Assembly (NCBI GenBank): GCA_020746995.1
Contig: JAGPXD010000001.1
Coordinates: 186,001-250,000, forward strand
DNA length: 64,000 nt
Direction: 5' to 3'
Origin: Plectosphaerella cucumerina
Lineage: Eukaryota > Ascomycota > Sordariomycetes > Glomerellales > Plectosphaerellaceae
Shown: piece by piece, positions 44,267 to 55,833 of the stretch
Layout of the letters: the number at the start of each line of letters is the position of its first letter
Position numbering within the stretch: the first letter of the stretch is position 1
Made by a program: the position numbers and the translations under genes
Notes under the pieces: model-generated
Told to the model about the DNA's origin: nothing
The model's input: only the letters and a program-made list of their open reading frames with translations
Databases searched by the model: none

Positions 44267-45951
44267 TCACGCACGAACCCTGTACACCTGGTACTCGTCG
44301 CCCTCGCTCACCGGCAGGATGTTGAACGTGGCAAACGAGTCAGGACCCTCGGGCTCCAGCCTCAGGAAAGCCTGGGCGGCGTTCTGCTGCCTGGTGCTGA
44401 CCCAGTAGGCGCCCGGGGGGAAGCTGATGGTCTTGTTGATGATCTCCGTGGTGATGGTCGTCAGAGCGGTGCCCTCGTACTTCGTGGCCGCAACGGTGGC
44501 GCCAGTGACGTTGTAGGCCTCGACCTCGCCGGTGAAGGCGGACGGGATCTCGTCAACGCGGATACCCGAAACGCGAAGGAGCTCAGCGACTTCAGCCCAG
44601 GCCCGGCTGAAGACGTAGGCCTCGGGCCTCGCGCGGGTCAGGTTGGACGCGGGCGGGGTGTTGTTGCCGAAGAGGACGGGCACCTCGACGACGTCGCCGG
44701 TAGCGGCCTCGAAGAACTTCCAGGTGACGTTGGTCCAGCGGGGGGTGTCCCTGACGATGATCTCCTGGTCGTTGGTGATGAAGTCCTCACGCGCCGACTC
44801 GACGACCTCGTAGATCTCCTCGGCGTTGTCGGCAGCGATCTGGGCGACAGTCTCGACGGCGACGAGGCCAGCAGCCGTGCGCCTCTTGAAGTTCTGGCTG
44901 CCGATGCCGATACCGCGCGTCTCCGAGAGAAGGGCGATGCCTTGGCCGAGGAAGACGGCTACATCGCCGCGGGCGTCGGTAACAAAGTCAGTCAGGCGCA
45001 TGCCCTTGGGGTCCTGAACCACCACGTAGGGGCCGGCCGTCAGGTTGTTGTTCTCCAGGGCCGAGTGGACGGTGGGCACGAAGAGCGACTCGCCCAGCTG
45101 GCGGATCGACTTGTGGACGTTGGGGTTCTTGAAGTGGGAGAACATGTTGTCCGGGATCGAGAGATACTCGCCGTTGGGGCCGATGGTCGAGCTCACGCCG
45201 GCGGCGTACTCATGGCAGTCGAGGGCGACATGGGCGTTGAACTCGCGGTTCAGCTTCTTGATGTCGCGCGTCTGCTGCGAGTGCAGCTTGATGTGGTCGC
45301 GGTTGGGGTCGAAGCTGGTGGCGAGGAACCTCTGGAAGTAGGCGACGCCGTCGGGGTTGTACCGGGGGACGATCGTGAAGTCGACCTTCTCGAGGAGCGA
45401 CAGAGCCCACTCGGGCTCGGCATCGAGCTTTCCGAGGAAGGCGAGGACGGCCTGATCACCGCCCGGCTCGTTGCCGTGCACGCCGCCCTGAATCCAGACG
45501 CGTAGCTTGGAGGTCGTGTTGGCGGAGGTAGCCAGGGGCCATGCCGAGGGCAGCTGAGAGCTAGATAGGTAGACGTAGGGAATGGAGCGACCCTCCTCCG
45601 ACTTGAAGTCAGGGACGTGGTAGGTCATCCACTCGTTACGGGCTGCCAGCGTCTGCAGGAAGGTTTCTGGCAAGGCCGGTCAGCGTCAGGGGTTCTCCAG
45701 GCCATGATCCCGGTACACGTACCCATTGCAAACTGGGTGGTGGGCCCATCGGTGCTGTTGGCAAATGCCTCGCTGACCGACTCAGGGTCGAGGAAGGCGG
45801 GCGACAGGATCTCCGTGTCGACATCAGGAAGCTTGGCCAGCACGCCCTCAGGAATCTTGAAGAAGGGGACCTGGTTGGCGGCATACCGGGACACGGCCGA
45901 CACGAGGCCGGCTCCAGCGAGACCGGTGGCGACGGAGGCAAAGACACGCAT
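44267..45951 (-). CDS. Secreted zinc carboxypeptidase (M14)
   Basis: Extracellular metallocarboxypeptidase. Exons 45951-45723 and 45666-44267, 542 residues. A signal peptide (MRVFASVATGLAGAGLVSA) precedes an inhibitory-type propeptide of about 70 residues. Zinc ligands are His140 and Glu143 in GGVHGNEPGG and His228 in LDCHEYAAG. RYNPDG (178-183) and DPNRDH (196-201) are standard M14 substrate-site motifs. Several N-glycosylation sites occur (NTTSK, NVTW, NKTI). The C-terminal 130 residues are a non-catalytic extension. A start further upstream at 46089 is open in frame but would bury the signal peptide. Confidence 0.92.
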
Positions 45952-47611
45952 GTTGGCTGGCTGGCTGGATGACTCTGTTGACAAGAAAGGCCTCGACGAT
46001 GGCTGGAATGTCACCCACCGACCCAACACTGGGAGAACCGCCGCCTCTATATAGTTTCTGCTACGGAGACCACCCCGCCGGGTAACCAACCCTGTGAAGA
46101 GTGCGATTGCCGCTTCTTCCCCGACGGTGAGTTGCCCGAGATCCGGAGATGGGGATTAACCTTGGCTGCTATGCATAATCGGTGGACAATGTCCGCAATG
46201 GCACCGGTCGACTCGCGTGGGTTCGGGGGCAACAGGGTGGTGATAGCGCTAATCAGAGGCCTTCGGGGAGGCCCCGATGAGGGGGGCAGTATCCGCAGAT
46301 AGGCAGGACGACAGACCCGGTCCCTGTCGGTCCCAGTGCAGTGCACATTAGTCCCAGGTGGCACTGCCAGCCCAGCCACCCAGCCAACCTCGTTGAACTT
46401 CCCCGGACTGGCGTAATTATCTCCCCGCCTGCCAAGGAGCCAGGCACAAACGGGTTCCGATGGCCGGAGATAGAAGGCTTCGGATGCTCGGATGATGATA
46501 CGTAATCGCGGAAGTTCGGAAGAGTCTTCGACGTTTATCTAAGAACCTTGGTTTCCTACGGGCAACTTGCTACAAATGTGTTGTGGCAAAGGGCGAAGGC
46601 GATGAGAGTGTGATATCGCGGGATGGTGGCGATGCGGAACGACGCCCAGCTTCTTCGGGTGGGCGCAAACTCCAGGAACCCCCATGGGATTGGATCTTGA
46701 AATTCGCGCGATGAGTCAGATCTGGCAATCAGCATTGACCAACTTGCTACCTCAAAAGGAACATCTTCGCGTTTCCCCAGTTGCCATCGATATGATGCGT
46801 TTGCCATGCGCTGGCTGCGAAGAGTGCGCCTGGCGCCGGGAATGCAAACGGCAGCCGGCCGGTAGACCAACGACACCTCCGCTCGACGTCATGCTCCCTC
46901 ACGGCACGGGACTGTCGCACAGTATCCGCGGCCATGCACCAGTCCGCCGGTGACGGGATCGACGTGGCTGCTCTCGGACGCCATGGCGATGGCACCGGCG
47001 ACGACCCGCCTATTGGCCCTGCACCGTGCCGTGCGTGCTCTGCCGTGGGTGTGACAGACGTGGAGAAGTGACACAAGACCTGTCGTTGGAGTTGCGCGGT
47101 GACTTTCAGCGGCACAGATGCTGTCACCGCGCGGAGGCGTCTAGGCCCTTTGACAAACGACGAGAAGCACGACAAGTGTCCTTCTGGAGGCTTCTGCGGC
47201 AAGGTTTGGCGATGCCGGTATACGATCCAGGCCCCCTGTGGTCACCCGTCCGCGGCAGATGCGTGTCGTGTCCCGGTGCCATGGTCCGCCCTATCACAAA
47301 TAGACGTCTGCGCCGGTGAAGGCAAGACAGGGGCAACAAAGAGGGAGAACACTATATCAACATCCGACTTCTGACTCTTCCTGCCATCTGTCATGTACCA
47401 CATCATCCCTGCTCTCATGCACGTTTCCCGACACATGTTCCGTAGACATGTCCAGCTGGCATGAGAGCCTCACCGCAAGACTGTCCAAGACCTTTCCAGA
47501 CCTGTCTCGGTGCCTCTTCTTCAACTCGCCATACCCTTCCTCCTCCGCTGTTCCTCCTCCTGCTGCTATGCTTGACGCCGGAGAGCAGGTTCAAATATCA
47601 GACGGCTCATC
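45952..47611. other. Divergent promoter region
   Basis: 1.66 kb between the carboxypeptidase gene (leftward) and the unrecognised gene (rightward). Open frames are short and overlapping on both strands. No RNA gene or repeat recognised. Confidence 0.4.
46047..46054 (-). promoter_or_regulatory. Candidate TATA box of the carboxypeptidase gene
   Basis: CTATATAG on the minus strand, about 96 bp upstream of the ATG. Confidence 0.5.
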
Positions 47612-48610
47612 ATGGCTCCTTCCGCCCTCACCAACACCACCAACAATCGCGCCCCAACAGCTCCCATGACACCGCCTCCTACCTCCGCGGGCGGCTCCTC
47701 GTCCTCTTCCCATTCGGACCTCGTCGTCCTGGACAGCCCCAAGAATCTCGCGGCGTGGGAACAGCAGCTCTCAATCATCGCCACAAGGCTCGGCGCGTCC
47801 CAATGTCTCGTGTCCTCGCCGGAGCACCCCGCGAACACTGGCACCCTCAGCCTCACAACCCCCGCGTCCGGCGAGTCATCCTGCTCCAACATGCAGGCAC
47901 TGGGCCCCTCCATCTCCTCAACAGTCGATAACATGGCCTCGCGCCTCCAACATGATCTTTTCGAGTCAGCACTCCGCAACGTCATCGCCAAGACGACCAG
48001 CCCCTCGGTCTACGCCTGGATGCTCGCCCTGGGCTTCTCACCGTCAGCCGGGCTCTCTGTCTACATGCAGCTTGGATTCGCCCGGCACGCCGTACGACAC
48101 GTCGGCGAATGTGGCACGGCCAAGATGCGCGTCGAGGACGTCAACCTTCTCAAGATGCTCGTTGATCGCATGGAGGGACTGGAGCGCGAGGCCATCAGCG
48201 CCGCTTGCGTCAGCAACGAGTACTTCCACATGATTGAGGCGTACGTCAGCAAGGCCCTCCGCAACAGGGTCACCAGTGGAGATGCAGCGACCGAGGCGTG
48301 GTTTCTCGAGCGGAGCGTCAAGGCCGAGGGGGCCACGAACCGCTCAAGGGGCGCTTTCATCGAGGCGGCGTCTTCGGCGGCAGCCAGGCATGAGGCGGCT
48401 TGCGCTTCTGTCGTGAGCATGAGCCTTCAGGACCAAGAGGGACGTGTTGGCCGGCATGGCGGCGGCGAGGGCGAGCATGGCTATCGTGATCGGTCGGAAA
48501 GGGAGACGGAGGTTCGCAACAACCGAGTCGGGTTCTCGGTGATGGGCAGCGGCACAAAGAGGGCGCGGAGCCCGGGCGACGTGGAAATGACGAAACGGAC
48601 GCGGCATTGA
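47612..48610 (+). CDS. Unrecognised protein, 332 residues
   Basis: Single open frame with ATG in ATCATGG. I do not recognise a family. The first 45 residues are Thr/Pro/Ser-rich. A probably helical middle (about 100-220) has the run VYAWMLALGFSPSAGLSVYMQ and a Met/Glu/Leu-rich segment. The last 60 residues are charged and Arg/Gly-rich, ending TKRARSPGDVEMTKRTRH, which looks like a nuclear signal. No signal peptide or membrane helix. The codon pattern is like that of its neighbours, and no equally good frame lies opposite, so I call it a probable gene. It is convergent with the hydrolase gene. Confidence 0.6.
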   Translation: MAPSALTNTTNNRAPTAPMTPPPTSAGGSSSSSHSDLVVLDSPKNLAAWEQQLSIIATRLGASQCLVSSPEHPANTGTLSLTTPASGESSCSNMQALGPSISSTVDNMASRLQHDLFESALRNVIAKTTSPSVYAWMLALGFSPSAGLSVYMQLGFARHAVRHVGECGTAKMRVEDVNLLKMLVDRMEGLEREAISAACVSNEYFHMIEAYVSKALRNRVTSGDAATEAWFLERSVKAEGATNRSRGAFIEAASSAAARHEAACASVVSMSLQDQEGRVGRHGGGEGEHGYRDRSERETEVRNNRVGFSVMGSGTKRARSPGDVEMTKRTRH

Positions 48611-48826
48611 GGGCGTCGAGGGCGGGGGCCATCGAGAGCGTTCGTGATGGAGAGGGTGATTCGGAGGAGAGACTGGTCCGGGACTGGCGTCAAGCCTGAA
48701 AAGGTGGGAGAGGAGATTATCGTCAAAACGGAGCGTGATTAAGACCAGACTAGGCTTTTGTGTCCAAATGAAGAGGGAGAATCATTTCGCTTGCGTCGTT
48801 GTCCGTCGGAGCCCTCGAAGAAGTTC

Positions 48827-50886
48827 TCACAGCCACCATGGAGACACTGGTTGGGCCCTTTTTGCCAGGCCCTTCGCGAACGGAGCCCATTCCCCATCGC
48901 ACTCGGCCCCCTCGTCAGGCAGTGTGCCATTCTGGAAATAGGCCCTCACATGGTCCCTCGCGCAGTCCGACGGTGCTGCAAGCGATGTGTGCCCGTAACC
49001 TTTTTGAACGAGCACCACGGAACCCGGGAAGCCGGCCGAGTTGTTGCGCGCGCTGACGAGCGGCGTGATGTTGTCGGCCGAGTTGGCCAGGTAGAGGATT
49101 GGGTGCCGCGTCTTGCCGCCCAGGGGTCCTTCATACGTCCACTTGGCGCGGGTTTGTCGGCCGACGCAAACAAGGGCGTGCATGGAGTTGAGGGCACCAG
49201 TCGAAGGGCTTAGACGCAGTATCTCGTCGGCCTGGCGGCGCACATCGTCGATGCTGACGTCGCCCAGCGTCGAGGGGGTGTAGTCGGAGCACCGGATGGC
49301 CGAGAAAGCGTCCTTGTTGCCCTCGACGAGATTGGGGAGAGGATCGAAGGGCGTCAGCTCGGGAGCGCCGCAGAGGGGTGTGGAGGGGGCGGATTTCTCG
49401 TCATCGTCTGCTGGCGGGTTGTAGTGCTCGTAAAATGGGAGACCATCGCCACGCTCGAGCGCTGCTGCGATGCGGGCGAGGCTGGCGAACTGTTCGGCGG
49501 GCCGGTACAGGGCCGAATACTGCAGCACCCTCAGCTTGGAGTGTGTCACGATCTCGGGCATGGTCAGGCCGGCATTGCCCATTGCGACGGGCGGGACGAC
49601 GACAGGCCTCTCCTGCAGAGACTCGAACAGTGCATCCAGTCGAGCTCTGATGGCCTCGGGGGTGTCGGCATGCATCTCACAGGCTTCGGGTCCAGCAGCA
49701 TGACAAGAAGTGTAAAAGGCGTCCATGACCTTTTCCGTATCGCGAGGAAAGTTGCGGTGCTCAGCACGAAACCACTCGCGATAGTCGACGTTGCCGTCGC
49801 TGACGAGGCGGTCAACCTTGTCGGGGTGCATTGCGGCGAAAATGCCGCCTAGAACGGTGCCCCAGCTGAAGCCCCAGTAGCGAAGCAGGCCATCGGGGGA
49901 TGCAAGGGTGACGATCTCGAGCATGTCGCGGGCGACGGCGACGGAGCCGGCATGCTCCAGGAGGCCGGTGGCGGCCATGCTGGCCTCGCAAAGCTGAGAG
50001 TACGCAATGCTGCGGGCGTAGAGCTCGGGAATGACGCCTGAATGGGCGCCAATGAGACCAGGCTCCTGCAGCTCCCATGTCTCCTCGTCTTTGGGAGAGG
50101 GGAAGCACTGGTGCCGCGGCGTCGAGGCACCGACTGACCAAGTCAACAGGTGTTCCGTAGCGAAGTGGCAGACTTACCTCCGCGAGGGTCGAAGCTGATA
50201 ATGTCCTGTAAATGGAGTGTCAGAGATGACGGGAGAATGGCTTCGGGAGACTCACATAGTTGCCGCCGACGATGCTCTGAAGGTACTCGCCCCTATCTCT
50301 CAGGGCAAAGACGCCCGAACCACCGGGCCCCTGGACCGCGTTAGTGACAGGGCTGGGATGGCGTTGGAGATCTACTGACGCCGGGGTTCATGATGAGAGG
50401 TCCTCTGTAGTCAACATCTGTCGTTGCCCGAAGCCTGGTGATGGCCAGGACGACGCGCTTGTCATCCGTGGGATGCTGCCAGTCCATGGGGACCTGGGAA
50501 AGTCAGCTGTCTGTAGCGTCGTGCTGGAGGTGACGGGACGTGCGTTGAGCCTGGCGCAATCGAAGCCTCCATCCTCGAAGCAGCTGTGCCATTCCAGCGT
50601 CCGACTCGGTTTGATCTGTTCAATTGTGTCAGCTGGGATGAGTCTACCCGGGAAGAGAGATGCTCACGTTGAGCCAGCTCCATGTGGCTGTCGAGGAAGA
50701 CAGGATGGGTCGTTGAGGTCTCTCGGACCCGAGGCCCAGCAGGCGGTCAACGCCCAAAACCAGCGCCCACGCCCCTAGGACAGCAAGCACCAGGGCAACG
50801 AGCCCCCTGTTGGTGGTCGTCTTCCACTTGCCGGGCCTCGGTGTCGGCACGTTGCCTGCTTTGAAAAGCGACGCTTTGCACTCCAT
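48827..50886 (-). CDS. Membrane-anchored alpha/beta hydrolase, TAP-like
   Basis: Six exons: 50886-50668, 50615-50544, 50493-50380, 50330-50256, 50205-50178 and 50133-48827; 604 residues. A single helix near residue 35 (LVALVLAVLGAWALVLGV) makes it a type II membrane protein. The hydrolase core has ARLNVPMDWQHP, oxyanion-type NPGGPGGSG, DIISFDPRGVGASTP, nucleophile Ser259 in GFSWG, and the C-terminal TAP-like lid region with YLANSADNITP (Asp) and KGYGHTSL (His). Bacterial relatives are tripeptidyl aminopeptidases; fungal ones are poorly known. The second intron (50543-50494) begins GC, and the fifth exon is only 28 nt. Confidence 0.88.
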
Positions 50887-51418
50887 CAGATCAAAATATC
50901 GGCAGGCATGAGCAATCCGCCCGAAAAAAGGACCTCAAAGGGTACTGTGAGAAGAGACATGTCGGAACCGATCAGGGTCCGATGACATGATGGGCGGACG
51001 TCCCCTAGAAAAGGGGACCCGGACCCTGAAGACCTCACGAATCAGACAGACCCCTGAGACCAGTTCGCCTCAACTCACCTTACTCGCCGAACTCCCTGCA
51101 GCAACGCCATGCCACCGGCACCACAAAAACAATCCCCCGGGGGCAGCTGTCTCAGGCCAGCTGATGAATTGTGCTCCCATGATTGGCGTCATGGGAGCAT
51201 TCTCCTGTATGCAGGATGGGTCGCACAGCGCCGTCTGATAAGGAGCGGGCGTTCCACTGGCCGACGGGCCATTCAGGCCGTTGCATTGTACGCCCGGATT
51301 GATCTTGGTCTCGGGCATTATGGTTGTGGTACAATGATTATCCCAGACACCCATTCCTTAAAAAGCTCAACGGTCGGTCTGCGGTCCGACCCGGTCAACC
51401 AGTCCGCCATCCCCCCCT
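50887..51418. other. Intergenic spacer, tandem minus-strand genes
   Basis: 532 bp between the hydrolase promoter and the end of the DUF4396-type gene. I see no gene or repeat. Confidence 0.4.
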
Positions 51419-52164
51419 TCAGTGACACGACTTGCCCAGTCGCCGCAGCCTCCAGTAATTCCACGGCAACGGCGCCGCAAAGCCGGCGCCGAGGCTCACT
51501 GCGGCGGCGGCCCAGAACCACGGGTCGTCCAGGGCGATGACGCCGCCCGTCAGGTGCCAGTCGACAGCGTTCTCGGCCGCCTCCATTGTCAACATGGAGA
51601 TCAGGCTCATGCCGGCCGCTGTACGTGCCGCCTCGCCCCACGAAGGGAGCGCATCGCGACCAAGACGCAGGAGGGCCGTCTCCAGCGAGAAGGACGCGAC
51701 AAGCCCAGAGGCCACTGTCGGACAACCAGCCGCGTTAGCTTCCAGGGAGGTGAGGGCGTGAACCAAAAGGCAGACTCACTCGACAGCGCCATGATCTTGC
51801 CCATACCCAGCTCCGGATGGTGCGCCTGAAGATACCACATGGCGGAGAAGTCACCCGCCGTGCATCCCACCAGGCAGCGCAGCGTGTTGACCCCTGCGCG
51901 TCTCCAGGTCGGTCGCGACGACCAGAACTCGCTCGACGACAAGGGTAGTTGTTGAGGCGAAGGCCGCGCTGATGATGTGCCCGCGCACGACTTGGGCTTG
52001 CTGTGCGTGCATTCCACCCGTCGCTGCACGTGGCCGAGGCCTGAAGCCTTGTCGTGATGCGCCGAAGGGAGCAGCAGTAACGTCGGGCGGGTCAAAGAGG
52101 CTGGGCCCCTGAACATGGCTTTCGAGCAGCCGAGGGCCACTCGGTGAGGGGTGTTGAATGCCAT
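51419..52164 (-). CDS. DUF4396-type integral membrane protein
   Basis: Exons 52164-51780 and 51714-51419, 226 residues. After a basic N-terminal 95 residues lacking early acidic residues (possible mitochondrial targeting) comes the DUF4396 pattern: VNTLRCLVGCTAGDFSAMWYLQ, GMGKIMALSMASGLVASFSLE (joined at the intron), then MSLISMLTMEAAENAVDW and the C-terminal helix FWAAAAVSLGAGFAAPLPWNYWRL. About four membrane helices. Members occur in bacteria and fungi, some near copper proteins; no function is established to my knowledge. Confidence 0.8.
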
Positions 52165-52857
52165 GGTTCTTGTTTCGACCTTGAAGGTGTAATTTTCAAA
52201 TGATGACCGTCGGCGAAGAAACCAAGAGACGCGATGATGACTGCCACCCCCTACGCCTGAGGCAGCACTTGAACATGCTCACTCAGCGGACCTCGCACAA
52301 ATCCCGCCGCCGCCACCCAGCCAGCACCACCAACACCTATCTACATCATCAGCTTCATCCAGCTCATTAAACAACCTCACTATCGCGGGACCAATTGTTC
52401 GTAGATAACAAGCTCCCGCCCGTTGATGGTCGACGTTCATCGGAAATCCAAATGATTGGTGCATCACTGGAACCTGGCCAACCGTTGTGAGAAGTGAAAG
52501 GGTGATGATGGCAAGCTATGCATTCGCATCCATGAAGATGTTGCCTTCTCGCTACTTGCATGACTGCAGCTGCGATTCCAGGTTGTGGTGGGTGCTGCAG
52601 AGGGGTTGGGACGGATAGTACATGCCAGGAACACCACTTCTACCCCGCCCCCTATTTTCATTGCAGTGAGAACCCCGAATTTACGAGTTTGCGAGTACGC
52701 CAACCTGAACAGACACCCTCGAGGTGTGCTACGAAGTTGGCATCAGCACACTCATCGCGCAGGCCTTTCTATTGACTTTCTTTGCAAGTTCATGATCGGC
52801 CAGCTAGGTACCTACAATTCCGAGCCATCTCGAGGTAAGTATACGTTGGCCAAGTTT
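52165..52857. other. Intergenic spacer, tandem minus-strand genes
   Basis: 693 bp between the start of the DUF4396-type gene and the end of the second aldo-keto reductase gene. No gene or repeat recognised. Confidence 0.4.
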
Positions 52858-54190
52858 CTAGATGTCGATCACAGCCTTTGACTGGTCGCTGAACCTCTCT
52901 CCATGGGGCTTCGCCTTGTCGATGATGGCTCGCAGCTCCACCTTCTCTTCTTCAGTGAGGTCAATGTCCCGAGATGCCCAGTTCTCTTCGAGCCTCTTCG
53001 GCTTGGTCGTACCCGGGATTGCAATCAATCCCTGCGAGGCAACCCAAGCAAGGGCGATTTGAGCCAGGGTGCATCCCTTTCGCATTGCGAGTTTCTTGAT
53101 TTCGTCCACAATAGCAAGGTTTTTGTAGAAGTTTTCGCCTTGGAATTTGGGCGCTACGGATCTCAACGTTAGCCAAAATATCGGTCACTCGGACGGGGCC
53201 AGGGAAGATACGAACAGGAACGCCGGAAATCATCAGGAGCAAAGTCTTCGGGGTGCTTAAACTGGAAGTCGTCGACGAGGATACCGTGTCCCAAGGGGCT
53301 GAAAGCCACAAAGGCGACGCCAAGTTCCTTGCAAGCATCGATCACGCCAGATGTCTCGTGGACGGTCTCAAAGGCAGAGTACTCGGATTGAACAGCATCA
53401 ATCTTGGCGACTGATTACCGGGGAATGTCAGTAGTGGATCGTCAAAACGTTGCGCTCGAACTTATCTGCTTACTCGAATTGGCTTTCCGAAGCGTCTTGG
53501 CGGAGCATTCCGAAAGACCGATATACTTGGTCTTGCCTTTCTTGCGAAGCTCATCAAGGGCACCGATGGACTCTTCCAAGGGGGTCTCTGGTTCAGACGG
53601 CCAAGTCAGTACGATTTTGAGCTTGCGACAGGAGAAAGAAACGCACTGAGATCCATGCGGTGCAGATAATAGAGGTCAGGGGTGAAGCCGAGTCTCTCGA
53701 TGCTGCCTTCGATGTACTCGTTGATGTGAGCAGCCGAGTTGGTGACGCGTCCACCTCCTCCGAAAATATCGAAACCACACTTGGAAGCGACTGGTTCTCC
53801 AAGTCAGCAAACTTGAACAAATCTACTAGAAAAGATACACTGACGGAACACTTTGTCGCGGACGTTGTGCTTCCTGATGAAATCGCCCAAAAGCTTCTCA
53901 TTCACTCCGGCTTGATAGACGACCTGAAATCCGAAGATTAGCCCTGCTGCGTTTCTGATGTTGATTGTACCTACCGCAGTGTCCCAGAAGGTGCAGCCTA
54001 GCTCGATGGCCTTTAGGAGGACAGGCTCTGCCTGCTCCAAGCTCAAGTTGGTACCCATGAAGGCGCTGATCCCCATGGCTCCGAAGCCAGGAGAGTTCAC
54101 CGTAATATCGGCGAATGGAACTGTTGCGACCATCCTTGCGTTTTGAAATCCAATGACGGGCTTGATGAGTGTGCGGGCGGCTCGGAGCAT
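52858..54190 (-). CDS. Aldo-keto reductase, YakC-like, 347 residues
   Basis: Six exons: 54190-53975, 53923-53845, 53790-53647, 53587-53474, 53410-53216 and 53153-52858. The joined protein has Asp and Tyr of the tetrad in CTFWDTAVVYQAG, Lys in VFLASKCG and His in LYYLHRMD, with the usual GLIAIPGTTKPKRLEEN cofactor motif near the end. It belongs to the YakC/pyridoxal-reductase-like branch, distinct from the other reductase at 43 kb. The first 20 residues (MLRAARTLIKPVIGFQNARM) are an extra basic stretch that could target mitochondria; a second Met at residue 20 could give a cytosolic form. All introns are 47-75 bases. Confidence 0.9.
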
Positions 54191-55142
54191 GATGAGATGA
54201 TTCTAATAGTCTCGAGAGACTACCTTCCGCCCTTTTTAACGTGGTAGCTACGTCCTTTCCATGAGCGTCGAGGGCTTAACGCCGTGTTAAGTCCACAAGC
54301 GTCCGGCATGTGCTTTGATGTCTTGCGAAGCTTCGTCTCAAGCCGAACACTGCATTCGGCCGTCACTCATGCTCCACGCAGATTAGAGTGGATGAGGTCA
54401 GCCACCAACTTACCACGCGTCCCTTATTGTCTCCCCCGCCGACATCATCAGGCTAACAAAACCCCTGCTAAACTACATTGAACAAGCAGGCCTCGGACAA
54501 AGTGCAGTATGCTATCCATGGATGGTTTAGTTGGTGAAATTTAAGCAAGAAGCATGGTTGTCCCCAGTTTATCCATGGTCGGAATTTGAATTCCAGAGGC
54601 CCCAGAGGTGATTTCAGGCGAACCGGTGTGCTTCACAATACCGAAAGCGAGACAGCTCAAGCCTAACCCGATACCAACTAGACCAAATGGCGACCTATCC
54701 AATTGGATTTCAGATTAAGAACTTGATGGCCGGCTTGGCGATGGGACGCATTTGCTGATCGAGTGGTTCCTGGAGGCAAGCCGGCACGCGTCACATCATG
54801 CACTGCCCGACGCCGGGAGACGTCCACGGGCCGAGGAAGGGTAGCCGGGCGGTTCAAGAATTCCGACCTGTTAATCTACGTACCTGCCTTCTGACAAATG
54901 AATATTCCGCGTGCTCAACTATGTCTGGGCACGACTCAAGTAGACAAGGGGGCTTCGGGGCAATATCGAGTCTGTAAACCCGTGAGACTTGGCAATGCCT
55001 TTTTGCTGGACAGGCCTAAGAGGCTGAGCAACTACAAAATCTCGATGTCTAGTATATAACACTAAACCACGCCGCAGTCACTGCAGAATAGAGAAGAAGA
55101 GCAAATAATACTCACTGTGCTCCTCCTTTCAAGACATTCAAG
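54191..55142. other. Divergent promoter region
   Basis: 952 bp between the second reductase and the small secreted protein. Contains the TATA box listed below. Stretches near 54500-54900 are less GC-rich than the genes. No gene recognised. Confidence 0.4.
55053..55059 (+). promoter_or_regulatory. Candidate TATA box of the small secreted protein gene
   Basis: TATATAA about 85-90 bp upstream of the ATG. Confidence 0.5.
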
Positions 55143-55833
55143 ATGAAGTCCATCGCCGCCATTCCCCTCCTGGCCGCCGGCATGGTGCGCGCAGTTTCCA
55201 TGATCGATTACGCCCCTCAGTGTGGCGTGGACCCTGAGTTTGGGCCTTGGTACTATGAGTATGTCTTCCACATTTCCAGGCTTTGCTCAGACAATGCTCA
55301 CCACCGTGGCCATGCAGGCTGTTGCGAAACAACGAGGATCCAACCACGACATCTTCGTACACCGAATTCTTCGCCCCCAACGGCAGTTTGGTCGTGCTAG
55401 GTAGCGTGGCAACGGGAGCGGACGCTATTCTCCAAGCCCGTGCGGGTATGCTACCTGCCGATGGCTCGGTCCAGTGGAATGTGAGTTGTCCCCCTGGTCG
55501 TGAGCTAGGAAACCAAACTCATCACATCCCAGCACTTTCCTAACAGGACATACGTTGCCGAGGACACCCCAACTGAGAAGACGTACCATCTTTTCGGGGT
55601 CATGCAGACAGTCATCCCCGCCGAAGGATCGTGTTCGACGACGTAGTAAGTCATCAAGACTGAGAGATCAGGTCGAGAGTGAGATTACTAAGACATTCTT
55701 CAGCTTCCAGACCCTGTTCACTGTGGCCAAGAACACAACCACTGGCAAGGCTATCTTGGAGCCTCAGGGCGGCAGTCTTCTCACATACGATGGAATCGTG
55801 ATCACTTCGTCCGAGGACACATGCACCAAATAA
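55143..55833 (+). CDS. Small secreted protein, NTF2/SnoaL-like
   Basis: Four exons: 55143-55258, 55318-55480, 55533-55645 and 55704-55833; 173 residues. A signal peptide (MKSIAAIPLLAAGMVRAVS) is followed by a compact domain with WYYELLRNNEDPT, YTEFFAPNGSLVV and a string of short beta strands, as in NTF2/SnoaL-like folds. Two N-glycosylation sites (NRTY, NTTT) and four Cys in the mature part fit an extracellular protein. The small size makes it an effector candidate, but nothing in the sequence proves a host role. All three introns have GT/AG ends; skipping any breaks the frame. Confidence 0.82.

Noticed and set aside
52961..53260. Apparent stop codons in the second aldo-keto reductase, suggesting a pseudogene
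   Set aside because: They fall inside an intron (53215-53154) with a GGCTAACG branch; splicing restores RRS|SPKFQGENF and a complete enzyme.
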